From: Symsagittifera roscoffensis
Taxonomy: Eukaryota > Xenacoelomorpha > Acoela > Convolutidae
NCBI RefSeq assembly: GCF_963678635.1
Contig: NC_087067.1
Coordinates: forward strand, 48,713,618 to 48,777,617
Direction: 5' to 3'
Length of the DNA: 64,000 bases
Positions 8,782 through 20,629 of this stretch are shown here, one piece after another. Within the stretch, counting starts at the first letter, position 1. Each line of letters starts with the position of its first letter. The notes below the pieces were generated by a model. That model was not told where the DNA came from. It saw nothing but the letters and a program-made list of their open reading frames with translations, and did no database searches. A program made the translations under genes and the position numbers.

Positions 8782-11594
8782 TCTATACAACTGAAAAAGA
8801 ACGAAGTTTGTGCGTGTGTCAGTGTGTTTGTCCGAGACCGTGAACCCCCAGCATTATAATTGCACGACCGTGAAAGTACATATGAATACGAAGAGTGCTA
8901 TGGGCTATATGATCTTTCAAATTTTGCCTGAGTTCTCTTAAAAGGGGCAAAATAGGGGAAACATCTTACTCTGGCCATCTTTTTCCCCTGCAACCTGTCC
9001 GTGTTTTTTTCATCGTTTTTTGGTCAACACACCGTTTGTTATTGCACAGTTGAAAATCAGTCACGGTGCTCCAACACAGATTCTTAATTCTTATATCATA
9101 TGCCAAACAAAAGTTAATACTATGTAAGAGTAGTTGAATTTTTACTTTTTCTCTCAAGAGGCAATATGTGTAATCTATTATATATTTAAATGCGGGCTTC
9201 ACTATCTCGCCATGTTTAAGCTTTTTCAACGTATTATTTTTGCATGTTTAAGCTATATCGTATATTGCAATGGTTAAGAATTTTTTCGATTTTCCAATTT
9301 GATTTTAGTGGTTATTTTACCGAGTTTAGATTAAGCAGCCCAATATCGAATTAGGGGTTGCAAATTTGGCCTCCAATTTTGAATGTCCGAATCATTTTAG
9401 TTAACGAGATAAGACGATTTTTAAGATTTTTTCAAAAATTTTCAGAAATTTCGAAAAAACAAAAAGATTTACAAAACTTGAAGTTCCCAACCCTGTAGTT
9501 GGGTGCTATCGGAGTACTCTAAGGAGTTACAAATCTTGCCTCCAAATATGACTGTTCAAATCCTTGTAGTTTTCGAGATATGACGTTTTTTGTGATTTTT
9601 TCAAAACATTTTCAGAAAACTTATATTAATTTTTTTTTCGCAAAATCTGAAATTCCCAACCCTGTAGCTGGGTCCTGTCAGAGTAATCTCAAAGATTGAG
9701 GATCTTGCCTCCAAATATGACTGCTCAATTCTTTGTAGTTTTCGAGATATGACATTTTTGTGATTTTTTCAAAATTTTTCAGAAAATTATATTTTTATTA
9801 GTTTTTAAAAATCTGAAATTCCCAGCCCTGTAGTTAGCTCTGTCGGAGTACTCTCAAAGATTGCGAATCTCGCCTCCAAGTATGACTGCTCAATTCTTTG
9901 TAGTTTTTGAGATATGACGTTTTTTGCTATTTTTTCAAAATTTTTCAGAAAACTTGATTTTTTTTTTCTTTAAAAATCTGAAATTCGCAACCCTGTAGTT
10001 AGGTCCTGTCAGAGTACTCTCAAGGATTGCGGATCTTGCCTCCAAATATGACTGCTCAATTCTTTGTAGTTTTCGAGATATGACATTTTTGTGATTTTTT
10101 CAAAATTTTTCAGAAAATTATATTATTATTAGTTTTTAAAAATCTGAAATTCCCAGCCCTGTAGTTAGCTCTGTCGGAGTACTCTCAAAGATTGCGAATC
10201 TCGCCTCCAAGTATGACTGCTCAATTCTTTGTAGTTTTTGAGATATGACGTTTTTTGCGATTTTTTCAAAATTTTTCAGAAAACTTGAATTTTTTTTCTT
10301 TAAAAATCTGAATTTCGCAACCCTGTAGTTAGGTCCTGTCAGAGTACTCTCAAGGATTGCGGATCTTGCCTCCAAATATGACTGCTCAATTCTTTGTAGT
10401 TTTCGAGATATGACGTTTTTTGTGAGTTTTTCAAAGTTTTTCAGAAAACTTAAGATTATTATTAGTTTTTAAAAATCTGAAATTCCCAAACCTGTAGTTA
10501 GGTCCTGTCGGAGTACTGTCAAAGATTTCGAATCTGGCCTTCAAGTATGACTGCTCAATTCTTTGTAGTTTTCGAGATATGTTTTTTGTGATTTTTTTCA
10601 AAAATTTTCAGAAAACTTAAATTATTTCTATTCTTTAAAAATCTGAAATTCCCAACCCTGTAGTTAGGTCCTGTCAGAGTACTCTCAAGGATTGCGAATC
10701 TTGCCTCCAAATATGACTGCTCAATTCTTTGTAGTTTTTGAGATATGTTTTTTGTGATTTTTTTCAAAAATTTTCAGAAAACGTAAATTATTTCTATTCT
10801 TTAAAAATCTGAAATTCCCAACCCTGTAGTTAGGTCCTGTCAAAGTACTCTCAAGGATTGCAAATCTTGCCTCCAAATATCACTGCTCAATTTTTTGTAG
10901 TTTTCGAGATGTGACGTTTTTTGGGATTTTTTCAAAATTTTCAGAAAGTTGAAAATAATTATTTTTCAAAGTTTGAAGTTCCCAACTCTATAGTTCAGTG
11001 TTGTCAGGGTACTCTAAAGAGTTGCAAATCTTGCCACGTGCGACTGCTAATCGCGACTGCTCAAATGCTTTTAGTTTCCGAGATGTGACGTTTTTCGATT
11101 TTTTCAAAATTTCTCAAAGAACTTATCTACAAAGAAATTCTACTAATTAGAAAATTTGAAACTACTAACTTGATGAAGATACAACCTTATTGTCAGCGTA
11201 CACCCAGGCGTCTCAATTCTTGCCTCTTAATATGAATGCTCAAATCCTTTTAGTTTCCGAGATAAGACGTTTTTTTTTTTTTCAATTTTTTTTTCGGGAA
11301 TCTTAGGTTTAAAAAAATTCACAAAATTTTGGATTCCTTACCCTATAGTAGGGTGCTCTCAGGGACTCTCAGTGGTTGCAAATCTGGCTTCCAAATTTCT
11401 CCAGAGGCCCATTAAGTTTTCGAGATGACGCTTTTAAAATGGGAATTTAAAAAAATTAAAAGTTCGAAATAACCAACCCTGTAATTGGGTGCAGTCAGAG
11501 TACACTAAAAGCTTGCAGATGTTGTTTCCAATATATGCGGTTTTTCATGAATTGTCGAAAAATTTCGAAGCACCGAAGGTGCGTTAATTGCTAG
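8782..11594 (+). mobile_element. Non-autonomous Helitron-like element, family A, with internal satellite
   Basis: The proposed 5' end is TCTATACAACTG at 8782, preceded by A. The 3' end has hairpin GCACC-GAA-GGTGC (11570-11582), a 12-nt spacer ending CTAG (11591-11594), then host T. This fits Helitron rules (TC...hairpin-CTRR, A|T target). The 3' end matches the element ending at 788. The interior is mostly a ~165-bp tandem array. No Rep or helicase motifs are seen in any frame. The 5' border is less sure because homology with 7610-7665 extends upstream of it. Confidence 0.65.
9340..11560 (+). repeat. ~165-bp tandem array (about 13 units) with a 331-bp dimer
   Basis: The 'ctgtagtt' core recurs at 9493, 9662, 9828, 9993, 10159, 10323, 10492, 10668, 10824 and 10988, then in degenerate form near 11343 and 11479. 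The spacing is mostly 164-169 bp. Units starting 9662, 9993 and 10323 are very similar, and so are 9828 and 10159, so a 331-bp two-unit block has been amplified inside the array. The open frames of 70-80 codons on the minus strand at 10136-10767 are translations of the repeat, not genes. Confidence 0.85.
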
Positions 11595-11627
11595 TTTAAT
11601 TTAAAGCTTAGGTACAGGGAATTAATC

Positions 11628-11724
11628 GGCTACACAGCTATCAGTTTTGTAATCAGTAGGCCAGTAGATTTTCTAAGTGTTTGTCTATGTCGCAGCAGAT
11701 TGTGGGTTCGATCCCAGCTGTAGC
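11628..11724 (+). mobile_element. tRNA-like (SINE head or tRNA pseudogene)
   Basis: A good box B (GGTTCGATCCC, 11705-11715) and complementary ends (ggctaca... near 11628, ...tgtagc at 11719-11724) are followed by a T-rich stretch. The box A region (near 'aatcagtaggcc') is weak and the length exceeds a normal tRNA, so this is a tRNA-derived SINE or relic. Confidence 0.4.
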
Positions 11725-12129
11725 TCTTTCCTACTCTTTTTTTTCTGCATGTATTTGCAAAGTGCAGCCATGCTAGTTGTTCGATTTTTGTCGTCGTATT
11801 TGCGATTCGCTTCACTTTTTGTTATTTCATCAATTCGTCCTTCAGTTATTGAGCTGAAATAAGAGTTCTCTGAGTTTTCACCTACCTATATTTTCTGTAT
11901 AATTTTTCTTGCATGTATCTATAAATGAGTTTTGCAACTATCACTGAGATTCTTATGTAGTTATCCGAATTTGAGCAGAAATTTGCTTAACATAAATTGT
12001 ACCCGTACCTCAGTTACTCATTACCCAACTGTGAAGCGAGATGGTTTTCAAAGAATATTGCCTGTGATTCTTTGGCTATGCTTAAGCGCTTTTAATTAAA
12101 CCTGGAAGGTATTTGTCTGGTCTCTTTTT

Positions 12130-12620
12130 CTTCATATTTCAAATTTCCTTCGAAAGACATTTAAAATTTTCCCAAAAACTTTGCTCTGTGTCGAGAAAAA
12201 CCGGTTTGAAGTTGTTGATATTTGGTCTAATTTCGAACTTTTTAAATGAGCCTGCAGGCTTACAATAGCCTCATTAAGCTTAAATATTATGAAAATTTAA
12301 TTTTGCTGTAGTAAAGTTAGTTTTTGGAGAATTTAGCGCCATTTTTGGAATCGGAAAATTTCTGCAAAAATTGGGGATTTTTTTTTTTGATTGATTGGTT
12401 TTCTAGCCATTTTTCAACAAAATTTTTTTTCAATTGGCCGATTTGACTATGACTGTTGCATATACCTAATTTCCACTTTTTTTGTTCAGATTTTTTTTAT
12501 CACACCACACAGAAACTACGCTAATTTTAAAAACATATATGTATTTTTAGGCGGTCTGAACATTCTGTGCTACTTGTACAGCAACCGGCTATCCTTGTTT
12601 GATTTGAGATTTGCCAATTT
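12130..12620. repeat. Dispersed repeat family 1, copy b
   Basis: It contains 'gtgtcgagaaaaaccggttt', a 'ttttggaatc' block, 'ttttttgttcag' and the end block 'ctacttgtacagcaaccgg' seen also near 7515. The 90-codon open frame at 12391-12663 runs through this repeat and is not a gene. Confidence 0.45.
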
Positions 12621-15600
12621 GGGACAATTAAAGCGCAATATACCCATCCTTTGGCCGAGTTGACCGTAATTTCTTGTCTCAGAACGGTTCTTATAAAACA
12701 ATTTTTCCTACAAAATTCAAAATGTTTTTAATTTTTTTTTTAAGTTTTTTTTGTCCAGAATTAAATTCTGCGCTGTCGGAAAGTACAATAGAGGAAATTT
12801 CATTGGCAAAAGTGAACCATTCGTCACATTAACTAGCCTTTTCATGTGCATTGCGCCCTAACTAATTGAGAAATTTATCAAACTTATCTAAACCCACATT
12901 CAACAGCTCCAAAGCTATATGGCATTGATCAAATTGTTGTTTGAATGACCCCAAAATGATTTTCAACCGCTAAATTTGAGTAACTAAGAGAGTTATTAAA
13001 ATAAATTCGTTTTTGGAGTCTGCGATAAAAATTTTATAACCACAATCTGAAAGTTTCACATGAACGAAATTTAAAAAAATGAAACGTTCCCTGAAACGAT
13101 TTTTATCCATAATTATCTTATAAACAAATTCAAGATTCATTTTTGTCATTGCTTTTTTGTTTAACAATTTTGCTATGTCACAACTTGTATTTGAAATCTT
13201 ACACTAATTGAAGTTTTTTCATAATTTCCTGACCTCAAAAAAAGCTTACTAAAAATTATTTTGAAACTCGTTAGAAAGTGCCTGTAAAACTTCCAGCAAA
13301 ATGAAGGAAATTTCCTGCAAATCTGATAATAAGTTCTAGGATGGGGTTTCTTATAAAGGTTGGTCAAACTGGGAATGTACTTTTACGTGTAAGTGGCGAA
13401 TAAATTCGACTGAGACCGAAATTTCAAAATTGAAATGAAGAAATGTATTTGAATCTTAATGGTACATGGTATGCGAATGGGGGGAATTTTCAGCTAAAAT
13501 ATTTAGTTTCATTTGTTTGTTCAAATCTTATTGGTCCAATTTTTATGTGAGTTGTAAAAGCACACGAAGACTTTGTTTCTGCTGAACATAATTTGTAATT
13601 TTTCTGGCTTCTTATGCAAATAGCATTTTTGTCTCTGTTGTCTAACTTGTTGCGTTAATTCGCAATAACTTGACTAAACATCAATTATTTTCTACAGAAA
13701 TAATTATACCCATAATTTGAATTTCATTCATTTATCTTTAAGTTTTTTCACTATGTTCGGATATCCAGGCGCAATTGAAAATTTACTTTTTGATCCAGTT
13801 ATTTTTACTGATGTTATTTTAACGAAAAAGCACCCATCATAAATTGTTCTTGAAATACAAAGAGTTTTAAGGGCATATATATTTTTCTTTGAAAGTCGAA
13901 TGTGAGATTTATTTAAGAAAGTCAAGTGTTTTTTTTATGTTTACTTGCGTTCATTAGTCTTATACTACTGGTAAACATCGGCAAAACTTTTAATGACGAG
14001 CTTCGAGTTTCCCCTTTTTTTTGAAATTAAATTAGGTTTAGATTTCTGGTCCCAAGCAGCTGTTTGACAACCTCTTTAAAATTTTCATACGCAATACGAT
14101 TTTGTACCATCTCATCCTTAACACTTTCGCGATATCATTTATTGAAAATATTGCGGCATAATCTCCAATCTAATTTCAGAATTGGGGTCAAACTGGTAAA
14201 AGATGTGCATCCATACACAAGCACGCCATATTGAGTTACTGGTTTAATAAAAAAAATTTGTAGAAATTGAAGAGGTGCATTCGACGGAGAATTTATTTGA
14301 TACGGTGCATGAGTCCACAACAATAGCTATCTTCGATGAAACAAACTAAATATGATCTTTGAAGTTTAGTTTCCCATCTATAAAAAAGCAAATATAATTT
14401 TTTGTTTTCTCTCTGCATGTATATGTCAGCTGCACATTTGCCCCTGTCGGATCAATTAGTTCTTTTGCAGAAGGCGCCAGGACACATTTTATCGGTCAAG
14501 AAGTTGATCAATAGACAACAGCAGTAGTACCATTGGCATCAGTTCAAAATTCTGCGCCATGAAGTAGCGTCACTATAGAATTTAACTACAATTTAGCTAT
14601 AGAAATTACCTTTTCAATTGTGGCAGAGCTGAAAGAGTCGCTATAAGTCAAGGAATTAATTAGTTATCATTTTTGCATTATCTAAACGCAAGTAAATGCG
14701 TCGTCTGTCCTGTAATTTTATGATGGTCACATTATCTCTGGCGTCAGTTGCAGTTTCTGCAGTTTCTCTGGTCATTTTCCTGTTATCTTAGATTTGTACC
14801 AAGCAGAAATTAACTAGTTTGGCCCTCAAATGAAATATGGTTACATACATGTTTTTATAAGTTTTTAATTATATACCATTATTATTTATTACATTATTAT
14901 TCATTTTGATAGTTTGAACCATGGTCTACTGTTTGTCTTCGAATTTTTTCTATTGTGGCTAATAAATGTTTGGGTGGTTCTGGTGAGTTTTTTCGTAATT
15001 TCAGAACACTGCGATTTTGAAAGCAATTTTAAGTCAGCGATTTGAAAGCAATTCCAAATTGTCCTTTAACAAGTGTTTGCAGTATACTTATTTATATGTC
15101 CATCCCGTGACTGTATGTACGCTCTTTGATGTAGACGAAGCATCTCTGGTTTGCGTTTTGGCTGGCGGGCGGGCCCTTCAGATACTTTCGTAATCATCTA
15201 TTTGAGTTTTGAAGTATCTTGGTCACATGAAGAAATTCCATCCGTGTGCGATTGCAAACCATGTCGGAAGCTCAAGACAAATGCAGAGTGATGACAAGCA
15301 CAATTATTCCGGGTGAAATGTTTTTGCACTTCATGTGAAACTGGATAGATGATTAAGTCATAGCTGTCGATTATTGGGACGGAAGCAATGCTGATATGCA
15401 GGGTTTGCGAGGTATTGGGATGGGCTACAGTTTCGAAAAGTTTTACCGCGGGGCTCAGAATAATCGATTCGGGTTGAGATCTGTTTGAAGTGCAGCTTTT
15501 GAGGTATTGGGTGGATTTTAGTGAATTTTCTATCGCGGGTTATTGATAAGACGCGGAACGACAGGAGTCTAATAATTAATCGTCTTTGCTTGATTTTGGT

Positions 15601-15634
15601 AACGGAAGCAACTTAGAGATTATTTTGTTCCTGC
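12621..15634. other. Intergenic sequence, no gene seen
   Basis: About 3 kb of AT-rich DNA. The only recognised structure is 13838-13960, a block shared with 8567-8700. Open frames of 60-65 codons here (12970-14323, minus strand) lack domains or supporting splice structure. Confidence 0.4.
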
Positions 15635-15790
15635 TATTAGATAAATGGGGAGGAACTTTGTATTCGTGTTTTATTGGAAAAAACGACATTAATTTGAAAA
15701 AAAAGTTTTTTTTTGTGTGTGTGTTTTTTAAAGACTAAGGCCGGACCATTCTGTGCTACTTGCACATTTACTGGCTATCCTCGTTCATTT
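15635..15790. repeat. Dispersed repeat family 1, copy c (internally deleted)
   Basis: 'ggggaggaactttg' and the terminal 'ctacttgcaca...ggctatcc' block of family 1 lie only about 120 bp apart here, compared with about 465 bp in copy a, so the middle is missing. Confidence 0.4.
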
Positions 15791-15847
15791 CTTGTTTTTT
15801 GTTAGTCATTAAAGACTGTTTAAAGGATTGCGCTATAAAAGTCCATG

Positions 15848-15925
15848 GGCATTGAACCCGGATGCTTGTTATGTTCTCTGCTAATGCAAACAGCGTCCAG
15901 TGCTCTTGACAGTCAGTTAAGCTGT
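15848..15925 (-). mobile_element. tRNA-like SINE head
   Basis: On the minus strand it has a box A/D-arm-like 'agcttaactgactgtcaaga' leading to 'gcactggac' and a box B GGTTCAATGCC (complement 15848-15858). The spacing is right for a pol III promoter. Degenerate; a relic rather than a tRNA gene. Confidence 0.35.
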
Positions 15926-16763
15926 TTCAATGGCCGCTTCTGGTGACGCGGAAGGTCGTTCAATGGATCTGTTACACCTTTTTTCAAAATTTTTGTCTTG
16001 CCTTTGGTTTGTTAGATATAGGGATCTTGGTTTAGTGTCTAGTTGTATTTTTTGTTATTGGTTTCGGTTGGATGAACCCAGCCATGGTGCTCGTTATATT
16101 TCAGATTTTCTCGTAAACATACGTAGTGATTTCAAACTTGCCTTTTGTTTTCTCTTACATACTACTTAAATTAAAGATTGCCTGGCAGCGATAAAATCTG
16201 TTGTTTCTTTGCTTTTGCATACCTTTATGAAATAATTTTTGCAGAAGCAACAAAAAAAAGCAAACTAAACAACTGTCAATTGCAGATTCAATTAAATTAA
16301 CGACCGCTGACTCCGAAATAGAAGCATTTAATGAAATTCCACTTTAAAATAACGCCACTGGGAATAAAGGGAGTCTTTTTTTCCTGGTGTCTCGTCATAG
16401 TCGTAATTTAGTTGGATTTGACATTCGATTGGCACTAATTTATGCAACAGTTTGAACTAAATAACTTTTGAACTATTGGTGATAATGTCAAAAGCGTTCT
16501 TATTTCTATTTTTAGCTGGCAGAAGTTAAAGTAAATAAGCCTAAATTAAAAGAGGATGTTGACCTCCTGTAAATGAACTCTAGGTCTCAGGAGCTAAGGC
16601 TGCTCGCTGTAGATAATAAGGGTAACTGATAGCTATGCAATTAATACAAAGAATTTTCCGACCAACTTAGAACTGTAAAAAACTTTAAGTTATCAAAAAA
16701 AACGAAAATATTTTGCCTTGCAAGAAAAAAAATTTGGTTTCAAAAATGAACTAAAATTATCTG
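15926..16763. other. Intergenic, no convincing gene
   Basis: A 79-codon open frame (15930-16169) begins in good start context but shows no domain, and its start overlaps the tRNA-like relic. It is left uncalled. Nothing else is recognised. Confidence 0.35.
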
Positions 16764-17100
16764 CAGGGGCTCGACCTTATGTTCTCAGTGATTCGACCCC
16801 ATGCCGAAACAAATGGTCCCCCTTTGTACTGTTTTGAGATATCCACTTTTGCTGACGGAGCCCAACATTTTTCTAAAGGCGCCTATATTTGATAAATTTG
16901 AGAGGGAAGAGGCTTTTTGGCCTGTTTTTTTTTCAAAATTTTGCCTGCGGCGCAAAAAATAGTTGGCCAAAATAGGGTTTTTGTTATGGCTTTGGGAGAG
17001 CCTCGGAAACTCAATTTGGTCGACCTAATAAAATAAAAGGTCGACAAAGTTTTCGAAAATCCGCCTCCCTCCCCTCGAAAAAATCCTAAATACGCCCTTG
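16764..17100. mobile_element. hAT-type MITE, older copy (337 bp)
   Basis: It starts CAGGGGC and ends ACGCCCTTG. It shares the internal landmarks 'gattcgacccc', 'ctaaaggcg', 'tgcctgcggcgca' and 'tttggtcgaccta' with the clearer copy at 23779-24210. The flanks ATTATCTG (16756-16763) and ATTAGCTG (17101-17108) agree at 7 of 8 positions, a decayed 8-bp hAT target duplication. Confidence 0.7.
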
Positions 17101-17149
17101 ATTAGCTGGAACATGATTAACAGAATAGACAAACCAGTATAAAATGAGA

Positions 17150-17280
17150 AAAATTGGTCAAAATAGGGTCCTGATAGTCATGTGGCAGAGCTCGGAAAAT
17201 CTTTGGTCGACCTGAAAAAAAGGGTTGATCAAAAATTTTTGAAAATCGGCCCCCTCGAGAACATACTGCATCCGCTCCTG
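17150..17280. mobile_element. hAT-type MITE fragment
   Basis: This is a right-hand part only: 'ggtcaaaatagggtcc', 'ggtcgacct', 'cccctcgaga' and the end CCGCTCCTG. It matches the ends of the copies at 16764-17100 and 23779-24210. The left half is missing. Confidence 0.55.
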
Positions 17281-17390
17281 AGTCAGATAATTGCACAGGT
17301 GAACAAATTGCCACGCCTTTTACTAATCATTCGAGCAGTAAGTTAGTCTGAGTATCAAAAGTATTCAAGCAGTGAATCTCGAGGTAACAG

Positions 17391-17823
17391 GACAACTTAC
17401 CCTATTCCAATTTACCCTATTCCATTTTACCCTATGCCATTCTACCCTATGTTCCAATTTACTCTATGCCCATCTACGCCAATTTACAGTACGCCTAAAT
17501 TAAGACGGAATGATAACAGGAATGATACGCCAAAAAAGTGATCGCCGTAGTCGCGCCAACGTGTTGCGCGCTTGCCTACAGAGGGTAGGACTCTATACAA
17601 AAATTAGAGCCGGTTATCGCCGCGACGCGTGCGTAGCGCGCCCACCAGCGACCTTAAACCGAGATAGGAAGCTCAGTTATCTCTGACCAGTTGAATTATT
17701 TATAGAACATAGGGTATATTGGTATATTGGCATAGGGTAATTTGGCATAGGCTAGATTGGAATATAGGGTAGATTAGTATAGGGTAGAATGGCATAGGGT
17801 AAATTGGCATCGAGTAGATTGTC
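17391..17823. repeat. Fold-back element with 15-bp minisatellite arms
   Basis: The left arm (17391-17475) is a degenerate tandem of 'taccctatnccattt'; the right arm (17705-17823) is the same on the other strand ('atagggtagaatggc'). The ends GACAAC and TTGTC are inverted. The ~230-bp core is unusually GC-rich for the region, with CGCG-containing near-palindromes ('tgttgcgcgc', 'gtagcgcgcc'). No target duplication was seen. Confidence 0.6.
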
Positions 17824-18046
17824 ATGGAACCAATCTCGATACTAAAACTATTAAAACTTTTTTCGTGGAATCAAATTGCTGATAAGAGGGATCTTGTAAG
17901 AAAGCTTACTCGTTGGTCAACGGAGAGAGGATGTGGTCGTCGGAACAACTAGAAGACGTTTATTTATTATTGTTGTTTTGATTATGTGAAGGTTGATTTA
18001 TCTGCTTAAGGAGGTCCTGAAGCAAATGTGACTATAGAAATGTTTC

Positions 18047-18053
18047 AGGTGTA
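18047..18053 (+). promoter_or_regulatory. 3' splice acceptor just upstream of the ATPSCKMT start
   Basis: 'tgtttcag' ends at 18048, leaving only 5 nt (gtgta) before the ATG at 18054. No upstream 5'UTR exon can be identified, so it could receive a cis 5'UTR exon or a trans-spliced leader. Confidence 0.5.
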
Positions 18054-20102
18054 ATGAGCGAGCCTGTAATTAAAAATGAGAAAGATTTTCTCGCAGCTCT
18101 GAGCAAACCAGACTCGGCTGCCAAAGTAGCTCAGAACGAGAAACTGCGCAAGACGGGCATTAAACTGGTAACGTTTTTAATTCCACTATTCAAAATTTTG
18201 ACCTCGAAAAGAATCCACCTGATTGCAAAATGTTTCGTAGTTTTGCAACAAACGACTTGAAAACATGTCAAACACTATAGTTACTTGTTACGGAACAATT
18301 GGAGTATCAATTTTGTATTTTTTGTAAACGCTTAGCTTTCAGATTTCAAGAAATTTGACAACAAAATTGGTTCAGATAAACTCTGTGAACCGGTTTTTGT
18401 GTGAAAGGTTTTTTCTTCGTCTTGTTAAAACCACCTAAGAAATTTTAGAAGACATCAGAAAAAGCCACCTTGAGTTTAAATTTACTTTGCATGTCTGTGT
18501 GAACAGGTGATGGTAGTGGGAGGAGCTGCGCTGGGCTTAACTGTGGCCACGATTCCCTTCTGTATTCCAGCTGTGAGGAAAGTGTGTGTGCCCTATGTTC
18601 CAGCTACACCTGTACAGATCAACAATATTCTGCAGTGTCTCAAGACACACGCGCGTCCAAATGGAAAAGTTAGAGGCAATCTATCTTGAAAATTGAATCA
18701 AATTATAATCATTTGGAGGCTCAAATCTAATTTTTTGGTTTCATGTTGGTGTTGGATATTGGAGTACGCATATCGGAGTACAATCAACATCAATAGTGTT
18801 CATCTCTGAAACTCGTAATAATTTTGTCGCAACAATTAGGATAACGGGTAAAGGTATTAGATATGGTGAATGCTAGTTTTTCAAAATGTTCCAAATGAAG
18901 TCTATTTGCTAAAAAAAGTATATTGCCAAAAAGTAGTTAAGTAAAACGTAATCTAAAATCCTGCAAGATAATATTTTAATGTCTAATTCAGACGCTAATT
19001 TACATTTTCTCACTGCGAAAGAAAGTATGCTAAGCGAACCGCTTCTGTATTAGTTTGCAAAGTTATTATGGACACATTTTTGAAAATTGCGAGTATGCTA
19101 AGCCAGTTGTATGATAATAAGTCGTCCGGATTTTTTTTCGAATTCTTGAACTTGACTGTTTTGGGTGCTGAATTATGTTAATTATTTGGCGGCTGTCAGT
19201 ATTTTGCATCTCCTAAATGTCATTCGCTCCGAAGTTATCCAAATATAATACATGGATATAAGATTGTATATTCGGGCAATTCTTTAGAGTGTGAAGAGTT
19301 AGGTATAAAATTTAATGGGTAGCTTCTGTCTAAAACTAGTGTTAAATAATCACAGCAGTTAGGCAGTTTCATAATTGAAGTGTACTTTAAACTGAATATT
19401 AAATAAAAAATGTGACATAAATAATAGAATTTTCTTGAGTATCTATAAAATGTGGAGTGTAAAGAAGAACTTATCAGATGCTTGACCTTGGACTTTTCAT
19501 AAGACAATGATTTTTAGGTGCTCGACCTTGGAAGCGGCGATGGCAGAGTGTGTTTTGCATGCGCTAAAGACGGGTACAAGGCAACAGGCGTGGAATTGAA
19601 TAGTGTACTATGGATGTGGTCCAACTTCCGAAAGTACACGCGTGGGTTTAGGTCAAACACAACATTCAAACGAAGGAATCTTTTCAAAGAAGATTTGGGA
19701 AAGTATGATGCTGTCACCATCTTCGGAGCCCCGACTCTGATGCAAGCCCTGGAACCCAAGGTGACAAAAGAGTGCACAGAAGCAACTAAGTTTGTAGTGT
19801 GTCGGTATCCATTTCTGAAATGGGCGCCAAACTACACGTACGGAAACGGAATTGATTGCGTGTGGGTGTATCATAAGCCATTTAAGCCTAATCAATCCTT
19901 ACCTGCAATGTATTTGGATCTCGTGGAGTTTGCAGACCACCCTTTGCACCCTTCAAACAGACCTGAACTAGACTCGGGTCACGTGAAAAACGTGACAGAA
20001 TCAGTAGAGCAGTCACGTGATACAATTACAAGCTCTCAACTAGACGAACAAATTTCAAACCGAACAGAATTGCGCAAAAATCGGAGATCGCAGCTTGGAT
20101 GA
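18054..20102 (+). CDS. ATPSCKMT: ATP synthase c-subunit / ADP-ATP translocase lysine N-methyltransferase (FAM173 family)
   Basis: Three phase-0 exons: 18054-18167 (38 codons), 18507-18668 (54) and 19518-20102 (194 plus TGA), 286 residues. Residues about 39-62 form a hydrophobic membrane segment, followed by KVCVPYVPATPVQ, close to the family's KVCLPFVPAT block. The SAM-binding motif I is LDLGSGDGR (about 94-102), with VELN after it and 'VTIFGAP' as motif post-I. The conserved CRYPF...W.P and GID.VWVY block ends the fold near 213. The family (human ATPSCKMT and ANTKMT) trimethylates a lysine of ATP synthase subunit c or of ADP/ATP translocase at the mitochondrial inner membrane; which substrate applies here is open. 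About 70 polar residues follow the fold, longer than the ~233-235-residue human proteins. The ATG is the first in frame after the acceptor at 18047-18048. Confidence 0.9.
18168..18506 (+). other. ATPSCKMT intron 1
   Basis: GT at 18168, AG at 18505-18506; no other feature seen. Confidence 0.8.
18669..19517 (+). other. ATPSCKMT intron 2
   Basis: GT at 18669-18670 (gttaga), AG at 19516-19517. The 90-codon minus-strand open frame at 19235-19507 is intronic and has no recognisable domain. Confidence 0.8.
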
Positions 20103-20303
20103 ACTTCACCCTGTTGGACATGCTAAAAATTGATAATGCAACACTGATATAAATCTATTTGAATAACTAGTTTTTTTATGACTAATTGACTTAATTATCA
20201 GAATTCGAGAAGTATTAGCTATATATTAGTAGAAATTTAAGCACGAGAGCCGGCAGTCGCCATGTGCGTCTTCATGTAACTTATGCCTTGAGAAGCATTT
20301 TTC

Positions 20304-20309
20304 AATAAA
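20304..20309 (+). terminator. Poly(A) signal for ATPSCKMT
   Basis: A canonical AATAAA about 200 nt after the TGA, in 'ttcaataaaagc'. It is the first such hexamer after the gene. Confidence 0.5.
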
Positions 20310-20382
20310 AGCTCATGAAGCCTACTTGAAGAAATTGAATAGAAAATATGCGAAAATTGTAAATTATTGTTAGTTTTTGGGA

Positions 20383-20425
20383 ACTATTCTCCCCCTCCCC
20401 CCCCCCCCCCCCCCCAACCCTAGGG
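20383..20425. repeat. Poly-C tract
   Basis: A C-rich run with about 20 nearly uninterrupted C residues, next to 'aaccctagggcgcc'. Such tracts also occur inside the hAT MITE (23779-24210), but no terminal repeats were found here. Confidence 0.7.
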
Positions 20426-20629
20426 CGCCTATTAAAAAATTGCCACCCCTATGAAGAAATAGTTCAATGGTCAAGCATCTGTAGATTTTGTACCTAGAAA
20501 CTAATCTCCCCCTTTTGCAAAAAAGCGGAACTAGATGGTCGCGTGTAGCACAAAAAGCATTTAGGAAGGGGTAGGGGCCCCTTCCGGACAAAAAATTTCT
20601 AAAATTATACATTTACCAAAATGACCATA

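Noticed and set aside
10136-10767. Repeated minus-strand open frames with 'LEARFAI(L/F)EST' words
   Set aside because: They are the satellite unit read in one frame, not a protein family.
9340-11560. CRISPR-like regularly spaced repeats
   Set aside because: The whole ~165-bp unit is repeated rather than short repeats with unique spacers, and the genome is eukaryotic.
15930-16169. 79-codon open frame with a good-looking start
   Set aside because: It overlaps a tRNA-like relic, has no domain, and turns T-rich and hydrophobic as expected of chance frames.
17397-17830. Telomere-like TACCCTA repeats
   Set aside because: The unit is 15 bp and occurs in both orientations around a core; it is not a 6-bp telomere array.
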